Below are positions 1 through 7,332 of a stretch of 16,756 nucleotides of DNA, in pieces. The stretch covers positions 1 to 16,756 of the forward strand of contig CAZOWW010000121.1 in the NCBI GenBank assembly GCA_964583765.1, read 5' to 3'. The translations under genes were made by a program, and so were the position numbers. The notes under the pieces are model-generated. The model worked only from the letters and a program-made list of their open reading frames with translations. It did no database searches and was not told the origin of the DNA. Each line of letters begins with the position of its first letter. The first letter of the stretch is position 1. The DNA comes from CAZOWW01 sp964583765 (lineage in GTDB: Bacteria > Actinomycetota > Actinomycetes > Actinomycetales > Kineosporiaceae).

Positions 1-184
<184 letters not shown>

Positions 185-1960
185 ATGATGCGTCGTCGTT
201 CGTCTGTGCTGGCCGGCGCGGTTGCGTTCGGTGTCCTCGCGTTGGGTCTGGGACCTGTCCCGGGCGCCGACGCCAGTTCGGCTGCCCCCGCGGGCCGGTA
301 CATCGTGCGGGTGGGTCCCGGGGTGGGCGCGCCGGTGGCCGGGTGGGTCGACGCTCATGGCGGGACCGTGTTGTTGGACCAGGAGCAACTCGGTCTGCTG
401 GTGGTCACGCTCCCCGAGGGCGCGGCCGGTGACCTGGCCACCCTCAGCGGGGTCCAGGGCCTGAGCCCGGACCGGACCATCGCCTCCCAGTCGTTGGGCT
501 TTGATCCCTCGACCCAGGCCGGGTCGATGACGAACGTGAACCGGATCATCGGGGCGACCAACGCGTGGAAGTCCGGGTACACCGGTAACGGCGTGGACGT
601 CGCGATCATCGACACCGGGATCGCGCCGGTCCCGGCCCTGACCGATGCGACCAAGGTCGTGGTCGGCCCGGACCTGTCCTTCGAGGACCAGAACATCGAT
701 CTGAAGGCCCTGGACTCCTACGGCCACGGCACGCACATGGCCTCGATCATCGCCGGGCGTGAGGTCGCCAAGGGATCGGGCACCAACTACGCCACCGACA
801 CCACCAACTTCTACGGCGTGGCCCCCGACGCCCGCCTGATCAACCTCAAGCTCGCCGACCAGCACGGCGTGGTCGACGTGTCCCAGATCATCGCCGCGAT
901 CGGCTGGGTGGTCCAGAACAAGACCACCAACGGGATGAACATCCGGGTCCTGAACCTCTCGTACGGCACCCAGTCCCCCCAGTCACCGCAGGCCGACCCG
1001 CTGTCCTGGGCCGCGGAGTGCGCGTGGAAGGCCGGGATCGTGGTCGTGGCCGCGGCCGGGAACAACGGGGGCACCTACCCGGGCCTGGCCAACCCGGCCT
1101 ACAACCCCTGGGTCCTGGCGATCGGCGCCAGTGACACCAAGGGCACCGACACCACCGCCGATGACGTGGTCGCCTCGTTCTCGGCCGTCCAGGGCGGCAA
1201 CTGGGGCACCCGGGCCCCGGACCTCGTGGCCCCCGGTGTGGGCATCATCGCGGCCGGGGTCCCCGGATCGGTGATCTACGACGGGTATCCCGCGGCGCAC
1301 ATCGGCAACAACTTCCTGCGCGGCTCAGGGACCTCGATGTCCGCCGCGGTGGTCTCCGGAGCGATCGCCGACATGCTCCAGGCCCGCAGCTGGCTGACCC
1401 CCGACCAGGTCAAGGCCGTGCTCATGGCCACGGCCACCTCCCTGACCGGCCAGCCGGCCACCGCCCAGGGCAAGGGCGAACTCAACCTGACCAGCGCCCT
1501 GACCGCCAACGTGCCCTACCCCCTGCAGTCCCCGACCAACGGCACCGGCAACGGCTCCCTGCAGTCCGCCCGTGGGGACATGGTGTCTATCCAGATCGGC
1601 TCCGCCACCCTGCAGGGCGAGCTGGACGTCATGGGCAACCAGTGGAACGCCAACACCTTCGCGGCCAACGCCGCCGCGCACACCGGCTGGAACTCCAGCT
1701 ACCAGTTCAACACCCAGAACTGGAACATCGGCACCGGCTTCGCCACCGACACCACCAGCTGGGCCGGACGCACCTGGTCCGGGCGCACCTGGTCCGGCCG
1801 CACCTGGTCCGGAGCGACCTGGCAGAACGGCTCCTGGTCCGGACGCACCTGGTCGGGCCGCACCTGGTCCGGCACCGGCTGGACCGGCGCCTCCTGGTCC
1901 GACCCCATCGCCCCCAGCGCCTTCACCTCCTCCACCTGGGCCGGAACCACCTGGAAATAG
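185..1960 (+). CDS. Secreted S8 (subtilisin-like) serine protease with C-terminal Trp repeats
   Basis: This is a 591-residue extracellular serine endopeptidase of the subtilase (S8) family. The N-terminus is a signal peptide: MMRRR, a hydrophobic core at about 8-24, and a likely cleavage near ADA-SS (about 30). A short propeptide-like segment (about 38-105) follows. The catalytic triad is visible: Asp143 in AIIDTGIAP, His181 in YGHGTHMAS, and Ser384 in GSGTSMSAAV. The oxyanion Asn293 lies in AAAGNNGG. From about 450 the protein leaves the peptidase fold and becomes rich in Asn, Gly and Trp. Trp residues then occur every five positions from 526 to 571 (WSGRT units), with further ones at 585 and 590. 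There is no C-terminal membrane anchor, which argues against a type VII mycosin. The start is supported by GGAG at 176-179. The next gene is convergent, so this gene is probably monocistronic. The triad is intact and the protein is probably active; its substrate is unknown. Confidence 0.93.
   Translation: MMRRRSSVLAGAVAFGVLALGLGPVPGADASSAAPAGRYIVRVGPGVGAPVAGWVDAHGGTVLLDQEQLGLLVVTLPEGAAGDLATLSGVQGLSPDRTIASQSLGFDPSTQAGSMTNVNRIIGATNAWKSGYTGNGVDVAIIDTGIAPVPALTDATKVVVGPDLSFEDQNIDLKALDSYGHGTHMASIIAGREVAKGSGTNYATDTTNFYGVAPDARLINLKLADQHGVVDVSQIIAAIGWVVQNKTTNGMNIRVLNLSYGTQSPQSPQADPLSWAAECAWKAGIVVVAAAGNNGGTYPGLANPAYNPWVLAIGASDTKGTDTTADDVVASFSAVQGGNWGTRAPDLVAPGVGIIAAGVPGSVIYDGYPAAHIGNNFLRGSGTSMSAAVVSGAIADMLQARSWLTPDQVKAVLMATATSLTGQPATAQGKGELNLTSALTANVPYPLQSPTNGTGNGSLQSARGDMVSIQIGSATLQGELDVMGNQWNANTFAANAAAHTGWNSSYQFNTQNWNIGTGFATDTTSWAGRTWSGRTWSGRTWSGATWQNGSWSGRTWSGRTWSGTGWTGASWSDPIAPSAFTSSTWAGTTWK
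1760..1909 (+). repeat. 15-bp coding tandem repeat (WSGRT pentapeptides)
   Basis: About ten tandem 15-bp units of the type TGG TCC GGN CGC ACC encode tryptophan at residues 526, 531, 536, 541, 546, 551, 556, 561, 566 and 571 of the S8 protease. The first seven or so units are close copies. Variants such as WQNGS and WTGAS interrupt the later ones. Trp is kept in every unit while the other positions drift, which suggests selection on the aromatic ladder. Confidence 0.9.
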
Positions 1961-2104
1961 CCCCCACCACAACCACACCCACCACACCAACGAACCAGTA
2001 ACCACCCACCACCACCCAACCAACAACCCCCACCAGTAACCCCACCAACCACCCAACCCAACAACCACCACCCAACCCGACAACCACCACCCCAGCACCA
2101 CCCC
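1961..2104 (+). promoter_or_regulatory. C/A-rich, G-poor 3' tract (possible Rho-utilisation region)
   Basis: For about 144 bases directly after the protease stop, the plus strand is almost only C and A (runs of CCACCAC, AACCACC), with only a handful of G and T. A C-rich, G-poor, unstructured transcript is the known signature of Rho-utilisation (rut) sites. This composition is unlike the coding DNA on either side. No gene is seen here. The regulatory role is inferred. Confidence 0.45.
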
Positions 2105-2135
2105 GAGGGGGCCCACCACACCGGTGGGCCCCCTC
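2105..2135 (+). terminator. Perfect 13-bp hairpin after the protease gene
   Basis: GAGGGGGCCCACC (2105-2117) pairs perfectly with GGTGGGCCCCCTC (2123-2135) around the 5-base loop ACACC. It lies 145 bases past the protease stop and about 295 bases past the end of the facing rhomboid-like gene. There is no U tract, as is common for actinobacterial terminators. It could serve transcripts from both strands. Confidence 0.7.
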
Positions 2136-2429
2136 CACCACACCCACCCGGCGCAGCTGCCTCGCCCGGCCCACCCGGCCCCGCACGCCCACGACACCAA
2201 CCGGACGCAGCCCACCCACGAGACCCCCGCTCGATCCGCCACCCCCGCACCGCAACATCCCCCGCCGCCCCCGCCGCCCCCGCACCGCAGCAGCGCCACC
2301 GTCCCCGTCCCACGCCGTCCGCGCCACGCCGTCCGCGCCACCATCGGCACGGCGTGGCGAATCCGCGACGCGCGGTCCGGGCGGGCGATCGAGAAGGACT
2401 GCTGGATGAGCGGGTGACTGATCCAGCGA
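2136..2429. other. Non-coding C-rich spacer between convergent genes
   Basis: I see no supportable gene here. The plus strand is C-rich and of low complexity (CCGCC runs around 2262-2290). It contains an exact 14-bp tandem duplication, CACGCCGTCCGCGC at 2311-2324 and 2325-2338. A small palindrome, CTGATC-CAGC-GATCAG (2418-2433), overlaps the stop codon of the minus-strand rhomboid-like gene and could be a weak terminator stem. Open frames crossing this region encode only low-complexity Gly- or Pro-rich sequence. Confidence 0.5.
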
Positions 2430-3164
2430 TCAGGGCGCAGGAGCAGGGGAAGGGGGCTTGTGCCGACTGTTCCGAACCCTAGATGTGCGACTGAGGACCG
2501 CCCCCGTGCCGGCAGCGCACAGGTGCCCGACCGCGGCGACGTCCAGCGAGGTGAGACCCGCGAGCAGGGAGGGCGCGAGGGCGAGGGCGATCAGCCCGCA
2601 GATCACCCGGAACGATCTCCGCGCGGCGCTGCACGCCGTCACCCCGACGAGGGCGGCGACCACCAGGTAGGACGGGCCGGTGTCGATGATGTGACGGCTG
2701 CTGGTGGGCAGCGCCCCCGCATGGATACGCCAGGCCACCACGCCCTCGCTCACCGCCGTACCGCCGAGGTGCGCGAGCAGGACGGTGAGCCCCGCGCGCC
2801 ACCGGCCGACCGTCCGCTCGAGGATGCCCAGGCCCAGCGCCAGCAGACACACCCAGAGCATGTCGTCGCCGTCGGGTACCACGGCCGAGGCGATCAGCGC
2901 CGCGGCGGGATGGTCGTGCAGGTTCGCGAGATTGGTGCTTGACCAGGCACGCCAGGACAGGCGCTGCGCCGGTGTGTCGAGGCGCATCGCGAGCGAGACC
3001 GCGGCCAGCGTCACTGTGAGGCAGGCGGAGAGCCAGGGCCAGGTGAACGGCCGCAGCCTGAGGATCCGTCGGCGCCTGCCCCCGTCGTCCTCGGGGCCGC
3101 CGGCGCCAGAGCCCCCTTCGTGCGGTCGGCGGCCTTCGGGCAGGCCGTCGCCGGACGATGTCAC
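2430..3164 (-). CDS. Rhomboid-like intramembrane protein
   Basis: This 244-residue multi-pass membrane protein resembles the actinobacterial rhomboid-like proteins. A charged cytoplasmic N-terminus rich in Gly and Arg (1-37) is followed by about six hydrophobic segments: 42-60, 86-97, 102-116, 125-142, 163-180 and 187-222. Two features suggest the serine protease dyad of rhomboids. One is a GxS motif at G163-P-S165-Y. The other is His214 in the last helix, followed by small residues at +3 and +7 (GHLCAAGTG), as in the HxxGxxxG pattern. The start is GTG at 3164, giving a GTGA overlap with the stop of the pseudokinase gene, so the two are likely translationally coupled. Family assignment comes from pattern only. 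The protein could be a catalytically inactive rhomboid relative. Confidence 0.72.
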   Translation of the reverse strand: MTSSGDGLPEGRRPHEGGSGAGGPEDDGGRRRRILRLRPFTWPWLSACLTVTLAAVSLAMRLDTPAQRLSWRAWSSTNLANLHDHPAAALIASAVVPDGDDMLWVCLLALGLGILERTVGRWRAGLTVLLAHLGGTAVSEGVVAWRIHAGALPTSSRHIIDTGPSYLVVAALVGVTACSAARRSFRVICGLIALALAPSLLAGLTSLDVAAVGHLCAAGTGAVLSRTSRVRNSRHKPPSPAPAP

Positions 3165-4873
3165 AGCCCTGCGCAGCGGACCCGGGCACCCAGGGCCCAG
3201 GACCGGCTGAAGGTGAACGTGAGCGTGGTGCCGCCGCGCGTCGGATAGGTGCCCTCGACGGCGACGCAGTATCCGTGGGCAGGATCGATCCGTACCGAGT
3301 ACCGGGTGGCGGCGCCGATCTCCAGGGAACGCTGAGGTGTGTGCAGGGTTCCGTCACGCAGGAGCACCTGATAGGTCATCCCGCGGGGGCCGGTCCAGCG
3401 CAGCGTGGCCGTGTGGCCGTGGAGCGTCGGGCGGGCGAGGACGATGTCGGGCCCTGCGACCGAGGCAGCCGGGGTCTCCGGTGTGCCACTCCCCGTGGGG
3501 TCGATCGGGGCAGTGGTCGCGGTGAGGTGGCGCAATCGCACCACCGTCTGCCCGTCATGGTCCGAGGCATGTCCCGTGGCCGTGAACAGGTAGCCGACTC
3601 CCGCGGCCGCCGACACGATGACGGCGCCGAGCACCGTGAGACTCGTTCTCCGGCTGATCGCACCCGCGGACAGGGCTCGGGGCGAGGAGGCGTGGGTGGC
3701 CAGGGGGCGGAGCCCCCCGAGAGGGGCCCTCGGCCGGGTCGTCTGCTCCCGGGCGCCTGAACGTCGTCCGGATCCGATCGGCTCCACCGAGAGCCTCGGC
3801 GGGTGGCCGGTACCTGAGGTGCCGCTCTCGCTGGGCGTCCTCGTGCCGCTCGTGCCCCTTTCGCCGGGCGTCCTCGCGTCGCTCGTGCCCCTCTGGCCGG
3901 GCATCCTCGTGTCGCCCGTGCCGCTCGTGCCGGCCAGGTCGCTCGTGCCGTTGGCGTCGTTGACGATGCTCCGGTCGGTCACTGCCCCCGGTTCGAGCAG
4001 GCTGCGGTCGACGGCTCGTCGTCCCGGAACCGCCTCGGGCACCAGCTCGAGCCGGCCGAGGCTCCGCACGAGCGTGACGTCGTCGGGCCGGGACCCGGGT
4101 TCCGGTGCGAGCAGGGACACGACGAGTTCAGCGAGTTGTGGGGGGACATGACGGGGTCGCCTGGGCGGGGGCGTGCGTGCCAGGTGCAACAGCCGCTCCA
4201 GATCCCCGCCGCCCGCCGGGAGCACGAACGGGATCCGCCCGGTGAGCAGCAGGTACAGCGTCGCCCCCAGCGCGTACCGGTCGGCTGCGGCCCCGTACGT
4301 GTCGAGGCCGTACATCCTTGCCCGGAACACCTCCGGCGCCGTGAAGGTCGCCGAGTACGTCTCGGCCGCGGGCGGTCGCGTGATCCGGTGATACAGCGAG
4401 AGGACGAAGTCGGCCAGGGCAGGCCGCCCGTCGTCGCGGATCAGCAGGTTGGCCGGGGTGATCCCGCCGTGCACCTCGCCCGAGTCGTGCACGACGCGCA
4501 ACGTCTGAGCGGCGGTGGCGGCGATCGCCAGCACCTCGTGTACGGGCAGGGGACCCGAACGGGCCACCCTGGTGGCCAAGGGCACGGCCCGACAGTGCTC
4601 GAGCACGAGATAGGGACGGCCGTCCCTGAGGATGCCGACATCGAGCAGGGGCAGCACGGCCAGGGTGCGCGTGAGACGTGCCCACCGCGTCACCTCGTCG
4701 TGGAAGCGCCGGACGTCGTCCTCGTCCTGCAGGCAGGTGCGCAGGATCTTCACCGCGACCGTGCGGTCGGATTGCTCCAGCTGCCCGCGCAGGACGACAC
4801 CGTGGCCGCCCTCGCCGATCGGATGCAGATCGCGGACGCCGGGCACCTCCGCGGAGCCGTCCCCCGGGGTCAT
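3161..4873 (-). CDS. Single-pass membrane serine/threonine pseudokinase
   Basis: With the ATG at 4873 the protein is 570 residues. Residues 12-270 form a protein-kinase fold: Gly-rich loop GEGGHG (20-25), VAVK with Lys42, alpha-C Glu60, and an APE motif at 179-181. The catalytic loop reads VHGGITPANLL (134-144), so the HRD Asp is Gly137 and the usual Lys two positions on is Thr139. Asn142 and the DFG Asp155 (as DFV) remain. ATP binding is possible, but normal phosphotransfer is not expected. Next come a Thr/Ser/Gly-rich linker with 11-residue repeats (about 309-356), one membrane helix (about 410-432), and an outer domain (about 475-570) resembling a fibronectin-III-like beta fold with Cys536 and Cys567. 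An in-frame GTG at 4978 would add 35 residues without kinase character. ATG 4873 lies beside the glycine-rich loop and fits a leaderless promoter. It is followed by, and overlaps, the rhomboid-like gene. Confidence 0.88.
   Translation of the reverse strand: MTPGDGSAEVPGVRDLHPIGEGGHGVVLRGQLEQSDRTVAVKILRTCLQDEDDVRRFHDEVTRWARLTRTLAVLPLLDVGILRDGRPYLVLEHCRAVPLATRVARSGPLPVHEVLAIAATAAQTLRVVHDSGEVHGGITPANLLIRDDGRPALADFVLSLYHRITRPPAAETYSATFTAPEVFRARMYGLDTYGAAADRYALGATLYLLLTGRIPFVLPAGGGDLERLLHLARTPPPRRPRHVPPQLAELVVSLLAPEPGSRPDDVTLVRSLGRLELVPEAVPGRRAVDRSLLEPGAVTDRSIVNDANGTSDLAGTSGTGDTRMPGQRGTSDARTPGERGTSGTRTPSESGTSGTGHPPRLSVEPIGSGRRSGAREQTTRPRAPLGGLRPLATHASSPRALSAGAISRRTSLTVLGAVIVSAAAGVGYLFTATGHASDHDGQTVVRLRHLTATTAPIDPTGSGTPETPAASVAGPDIVLARPTLHGHTATLRWTGPRGMTYQVLLRDGTLHTPQRSLEIGAATRYSVRIDPAHGYCVAVEGTYPTRGGTTLTFTFSRSWALGARVRCAGL
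3819..3940 (-). repeat. 33-bp coding tandem repeat in the pseudokinase linker
   Basis: Degenerate 33-bp units (plus-strand copies begin near 3819, 3843 and 3876, with a partial copy after 3909) encode 11-residue repeats of the type GTSxxRTPGER in the juxtamembrane linker of the pseudokinase. The first and last units are shorter or diverged. The segment is probably a flexible, disordered spacer whose length may vary between strains. Confidence 0.75.
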
Positions 4874-4908
4874 GGGCGGAACATATCGACGTTTGGTGCC
4901 CTCCGCAA
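4874..4908 (-). promoter_or_regulatory. Candidate leaderless promoter of the pseudokinase gene
   Basis: On the minus strand, TTGCGG (4903-4908) and TATGTT (4880-4885) are separated by exactly 17 bases. TATGTT is followed by six bases (CCGCCC) and then the ATG at 4873. Transcription would begin at or beside the A of the ATG, giving an mRNA without a leader. No Shine-Dalgarno lies at a usable distance from this ATG, which agrees with leaderless initiation. The -35 match is poor (3 of 6). Confidence 0.45.
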
Positions 4909-4999
4909 CGAGGTGATCACAAACGGATGCGAGGGGACGGATCCGGGCGAATTGACGAGTCGGGACTCGCGTCCTCACGTTCCGGCGTTGCCCACGCCC

Positions 5000-7327
5000 T
5001 CACCGCAGCGCCGTGAGCCAGCGGCGGGCACGTCGGGCATCGCGGATCCGCGCCTCGTAGGTGATCCCGGCGAGCAGCAGCACCAGCCCTGCGCTCGCGA
5101 GACTCATCCAGGCCGGCACCCAGTGCGCCCCGGCCCCGAGCAGCGTGACCACGGATGCCACCGTCGTCGCGGCGCCCACGACCACCGGGGCCTGGAGCCG
5201 GACGACGGCCCCGCCGATCGTGATCAGCGCGCCGGCCCCCACGGTGATCGCTGCCCGAACGAGGTCGCCGTCTCGCAGGGCGAACAGCGCCGTGGGCAGG
5301 AGCGCGGAGCTGAGCACAGGGCCGAGGCTCACCCAACTGGGCACCTCACGCCGGAACGGGAGCCGTCTCGCCAACACGGCCAGGGCCAGGAGACCGGCCA
5401 GAGGCAGGCTGTAGGCCTCCACGGTGGTCACGTCGTGCGAGTGCACCGTGATGCCGTTCGCCAGGCCGAGGAGGCCGACCGCGCCGAGGTCGAGCAGGGG
5501 GCGGTCGAGGCCCGCGCCCACGGCCAGGACGAGAACCCCGATCAGGCCCAGGAACACGGCGGGCAGCGGGACGGCGACACCGAAGGAGCGCAGGTGCAGG
5601 TCCTGGGCGTGTGCGAAGGCCGTGAACAGGCTCACCGCGGCCGGCACGAGGAGTGGGTATTGCGGTCGCAGGTCCGGAACCGTGTACCGGCGCAGCTCCG
5701 CGCCGGCGGGGACCGCCAGAGTCAGGCCGAGCAGGAGGAGCGCCCAGGCGGCGATGCCGTCGTGACCGTCCAGGGCGAAGGCGGTTCCGGCCACGAGCGC
5801 GAGTGCGGCCAGAGGAACGGCGACCGGCCGGTGGGCGACGCGCACGAGAGCGTGGTGTGCGGCGACACCGGACAGCGTGAGCAGGACCCACCCGGCCCGG
5901 ATCCGGGTGTCGTGGGCCGGGATCGAGTCCGTGTCGGAGAGGAGTGAATACGTGTGGACGAGGAGAGCGCCGACCAGCATCGCGACCACGGCGTCACGCG
6001 CCCGGAGCACCGGACGGCGGTCCCGCGCCGGAGGCCACGTGCTCACCGCGCTCGACAGGAGCACGCCAGCGAGGCCGACGACCGACAGCATCACCAGCGT
6101 GGCCCGCTGCGTCGTAACGCCGTGGTGTAGCTCCAGGCCCGCCGACACCGCGAGGCCCGCGCAGGCTCCGCCGCAGTAGGCGCGCCGGCCGGCCGCGCCC
6201 AGTTCGGCACCGGGCACGACCAGGGCACCGAGCGCCCTGGAGAGGGGAGTTCCCGGGGGGAAGAGCGCCAGGGTGAGCACGGCCACGAACAGGGCCTGAG
6301 TCAGCAGATAGCCGAGGTGGTGCGGACTCGAGGCGACGGCCGCGCCGACGAGACACAGCTGCCCCAGGACGAGATGCGTGATCCGTACGACCACGAGCAG
6401 CCCGGCGCCGTGACGCCGGTCAGCAGGTCCGGGCAGGAGATGTCGCAGGGATGCCAGGGCGGGCGAGCCGGCCCAGAAGAGGAACACGGTGAGGAGCAGG
6501 TGCCACGACTCGTCGCCCAGCGATTCGGCGACGACCATCGCGCTCGGCACCACGGCGGCGGCGAAGAGGGCGATCACCGCGGGGGAGCGGCATCCCGTCA
6601 CCACCCGGGACCAGGCGAGGCCCACCGCCGCGACCACGCAGGCGGCGAGCGCGAGGAAGAGCGCGCCGTCGACGCCGTCCAGGCCGAACAGACCGAATGC
6701 ATGGGCGGCACCGAGATCTCCGGCCAGGAGCGCGAGTCCCAGGACCGACAGTGCCTCGGCGGTGCTGTGCAGGCCGTGGCGCAGGGCCGGCACCGCGGAG
6801 GCGAGGACGGTCACCGTGATCACGGCGAGGATGCCCACCCGCCCGGTCGTGCCCACCGCGGACCAGGCCACGGAGAGGAAGACCAGGGACGCCGCGACGA
6901 GCGCGAGCACACCGAGGCCGAGCAGGAGCGGCCGCACCGCGCCCCCGCCGCCCGTCCGGGTCGTCGTGCCGGGTGCCCGCCCGGGGTCCGAGTTCGGGTC
7001 GTCGGGCCCGGGAGCCATCGGGTCCGGCACGCTCGTCTGCGTGCGCAACGTGGCCAGGAGCTGCCCGCGTCGATCGAGGGCGTCGAGGAGCCACTGGTCC
7101 AGCTGCCACAGCGCCCCCGCCTGGGGTCCGGTCAGGGGCAGGGCGCACTGCGGACACCGGGTCTGGACGAGTTCCGGCAGGAGCTCCCCGCAACCGGGAC
7201 AGTGACCCGGCCGGGGAAGCTGCACCTCCGGCGCAGGGGAGGACACGTCGTGCTCGCCGCTCCCGACCTCGTCCTCCTGCCGGACCTCGTTCTCGTCCCG
7301 GAACTCACCCTCGTCCTGCCCCGACAT
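5000..7327 (-). CDS. Large multi-pass membrane protein with N-terminal zinc ribbon
   Basis: This is a 775-residue protein of unknown function. An acidic N-terminus (1-30, rich in Asp and Glu) precedes a zinc-ribbon with C43-P-G-C46 and C58-P-Q-C61, which probably binds one zinc ion in the cytoplasm. A helical segment (about 70-97, ALWQLDQWLLDALDRRGQLL) and a Pro/Asp/Gly-rich linker follow. From about residue 131 to 760 there is an almost continuous series of hydrophobic helices, roughly twenty. Actinobacteria encode similar large zinc-ribbon membrane proteins, but I know of no assigned role. ATG 7327 lies five bases after the stop of the upstream maleylpyruvate-isomerase-type gene, so the two are probably co-transcribed. 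The Shine-Dalgarno is weak (GGGC), suggesting coupling. The pseudokinase ATG begins 127 bases downstream. A transporter or a membrane scaffold are both possible. Confidence 0.85.
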   Translation of the reverse strand: MSGQDEGEFRDENEVRQEDEVGSGEHDVSSPAPEVQLPRPGHCPGCGELLPELVQTRCPQCALPLTGPQAGALWQLDQWLLDALDRRGQLLATLRTQTSVPDPMAPGPDDPNSDPGRAPGTTTRTGGGGAVRPLLLGLGVLALVAASLVFLSVAWSAVGTTGRVGILAVITVTVLASAVPALRHGLHSTAEALSVLGLALLAGDLGAAHAFGLFGLDGVDGALFLALAACVVAAVGLAWSRVVTGCRSPAVIALFAAAVVPSAMVVAESLGDESWHLLLTVFLFWAGSPALASLRHLLPGPADRRHGAGLLVVVRITHLVLGQLCLVGAAVASSPHHLGYLLTQALFVAVLTLALFPPGTPLSRALGALVVPGAELGAAGRRAYCGGACAGLAVSAGLELHHGVTTQRATLVMLSVVGLAGVLLSSAVSTWPPARDRRPVLRARDAVVAMLVGALLVHTYSLLSDTDSIPAHDTRIRAGWVLLTLSGVAAHHALVRVAHRPVAVPLAALALVAGTAFALDGHDGIAAWALLLLGLTLAVPAGAELRRYTVPDLRPQYPLLVPAAVSLFTAFAHAQDLHLRSFGVAVPLPAVFLGLIGVLVLAVGAGLDRPLLDLGAVGLLGLANGITVHSHDVTTVEAYSLPLAGLLALAVLARRLPFRREVPSWVSLGPVLSSALLPTALFALRDGDLVRAAITVGAGALITIGGAVVRLQAPVVVGAATTVASVVTLLGAGAHWVPAWMSLASAGLVLLLAGITYEARIRDARRARRWLTALR

Positions 7328-7332
7328 GACGA

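Noticed and set aside
2311..2338. Tandem 14-bp duplication as a mobile-element scar or CRISPR-like repeat
   Set aside because: There are only two adjacent copies with no spacer, terminal inverted repeats or transposase; simple slippage in C-rich DNA explains it.
1325..2350. Long minus-strand open frame encoding a Gly/Val/Trp-rich protein
   Set aside because: It is antisense to the protease Trp-repeat region and the C/A tract; its glycine-rich translation is only the complement of C-rich DNA, with no domain.
4871..4885. Mini open frame (ATG TTC CGC CCA TGA) whose stop overlaps the pseudokinase start
   Set aside because: Its ATG lies inside the candidate -10 box; if the leaderless promoter is correct it is never transcribed, and four codons are too few to support a leader peptide.
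4136..5947. 603-codon plus-strand open frame
   Set aside because: It runs antisense to the pseudokinase and the zinc-ribbon membrane protein, both of which have clear domains; its translation is Arg/Gly/Gln/Glu-rich low complexity typical of GC-rich antisense frames.
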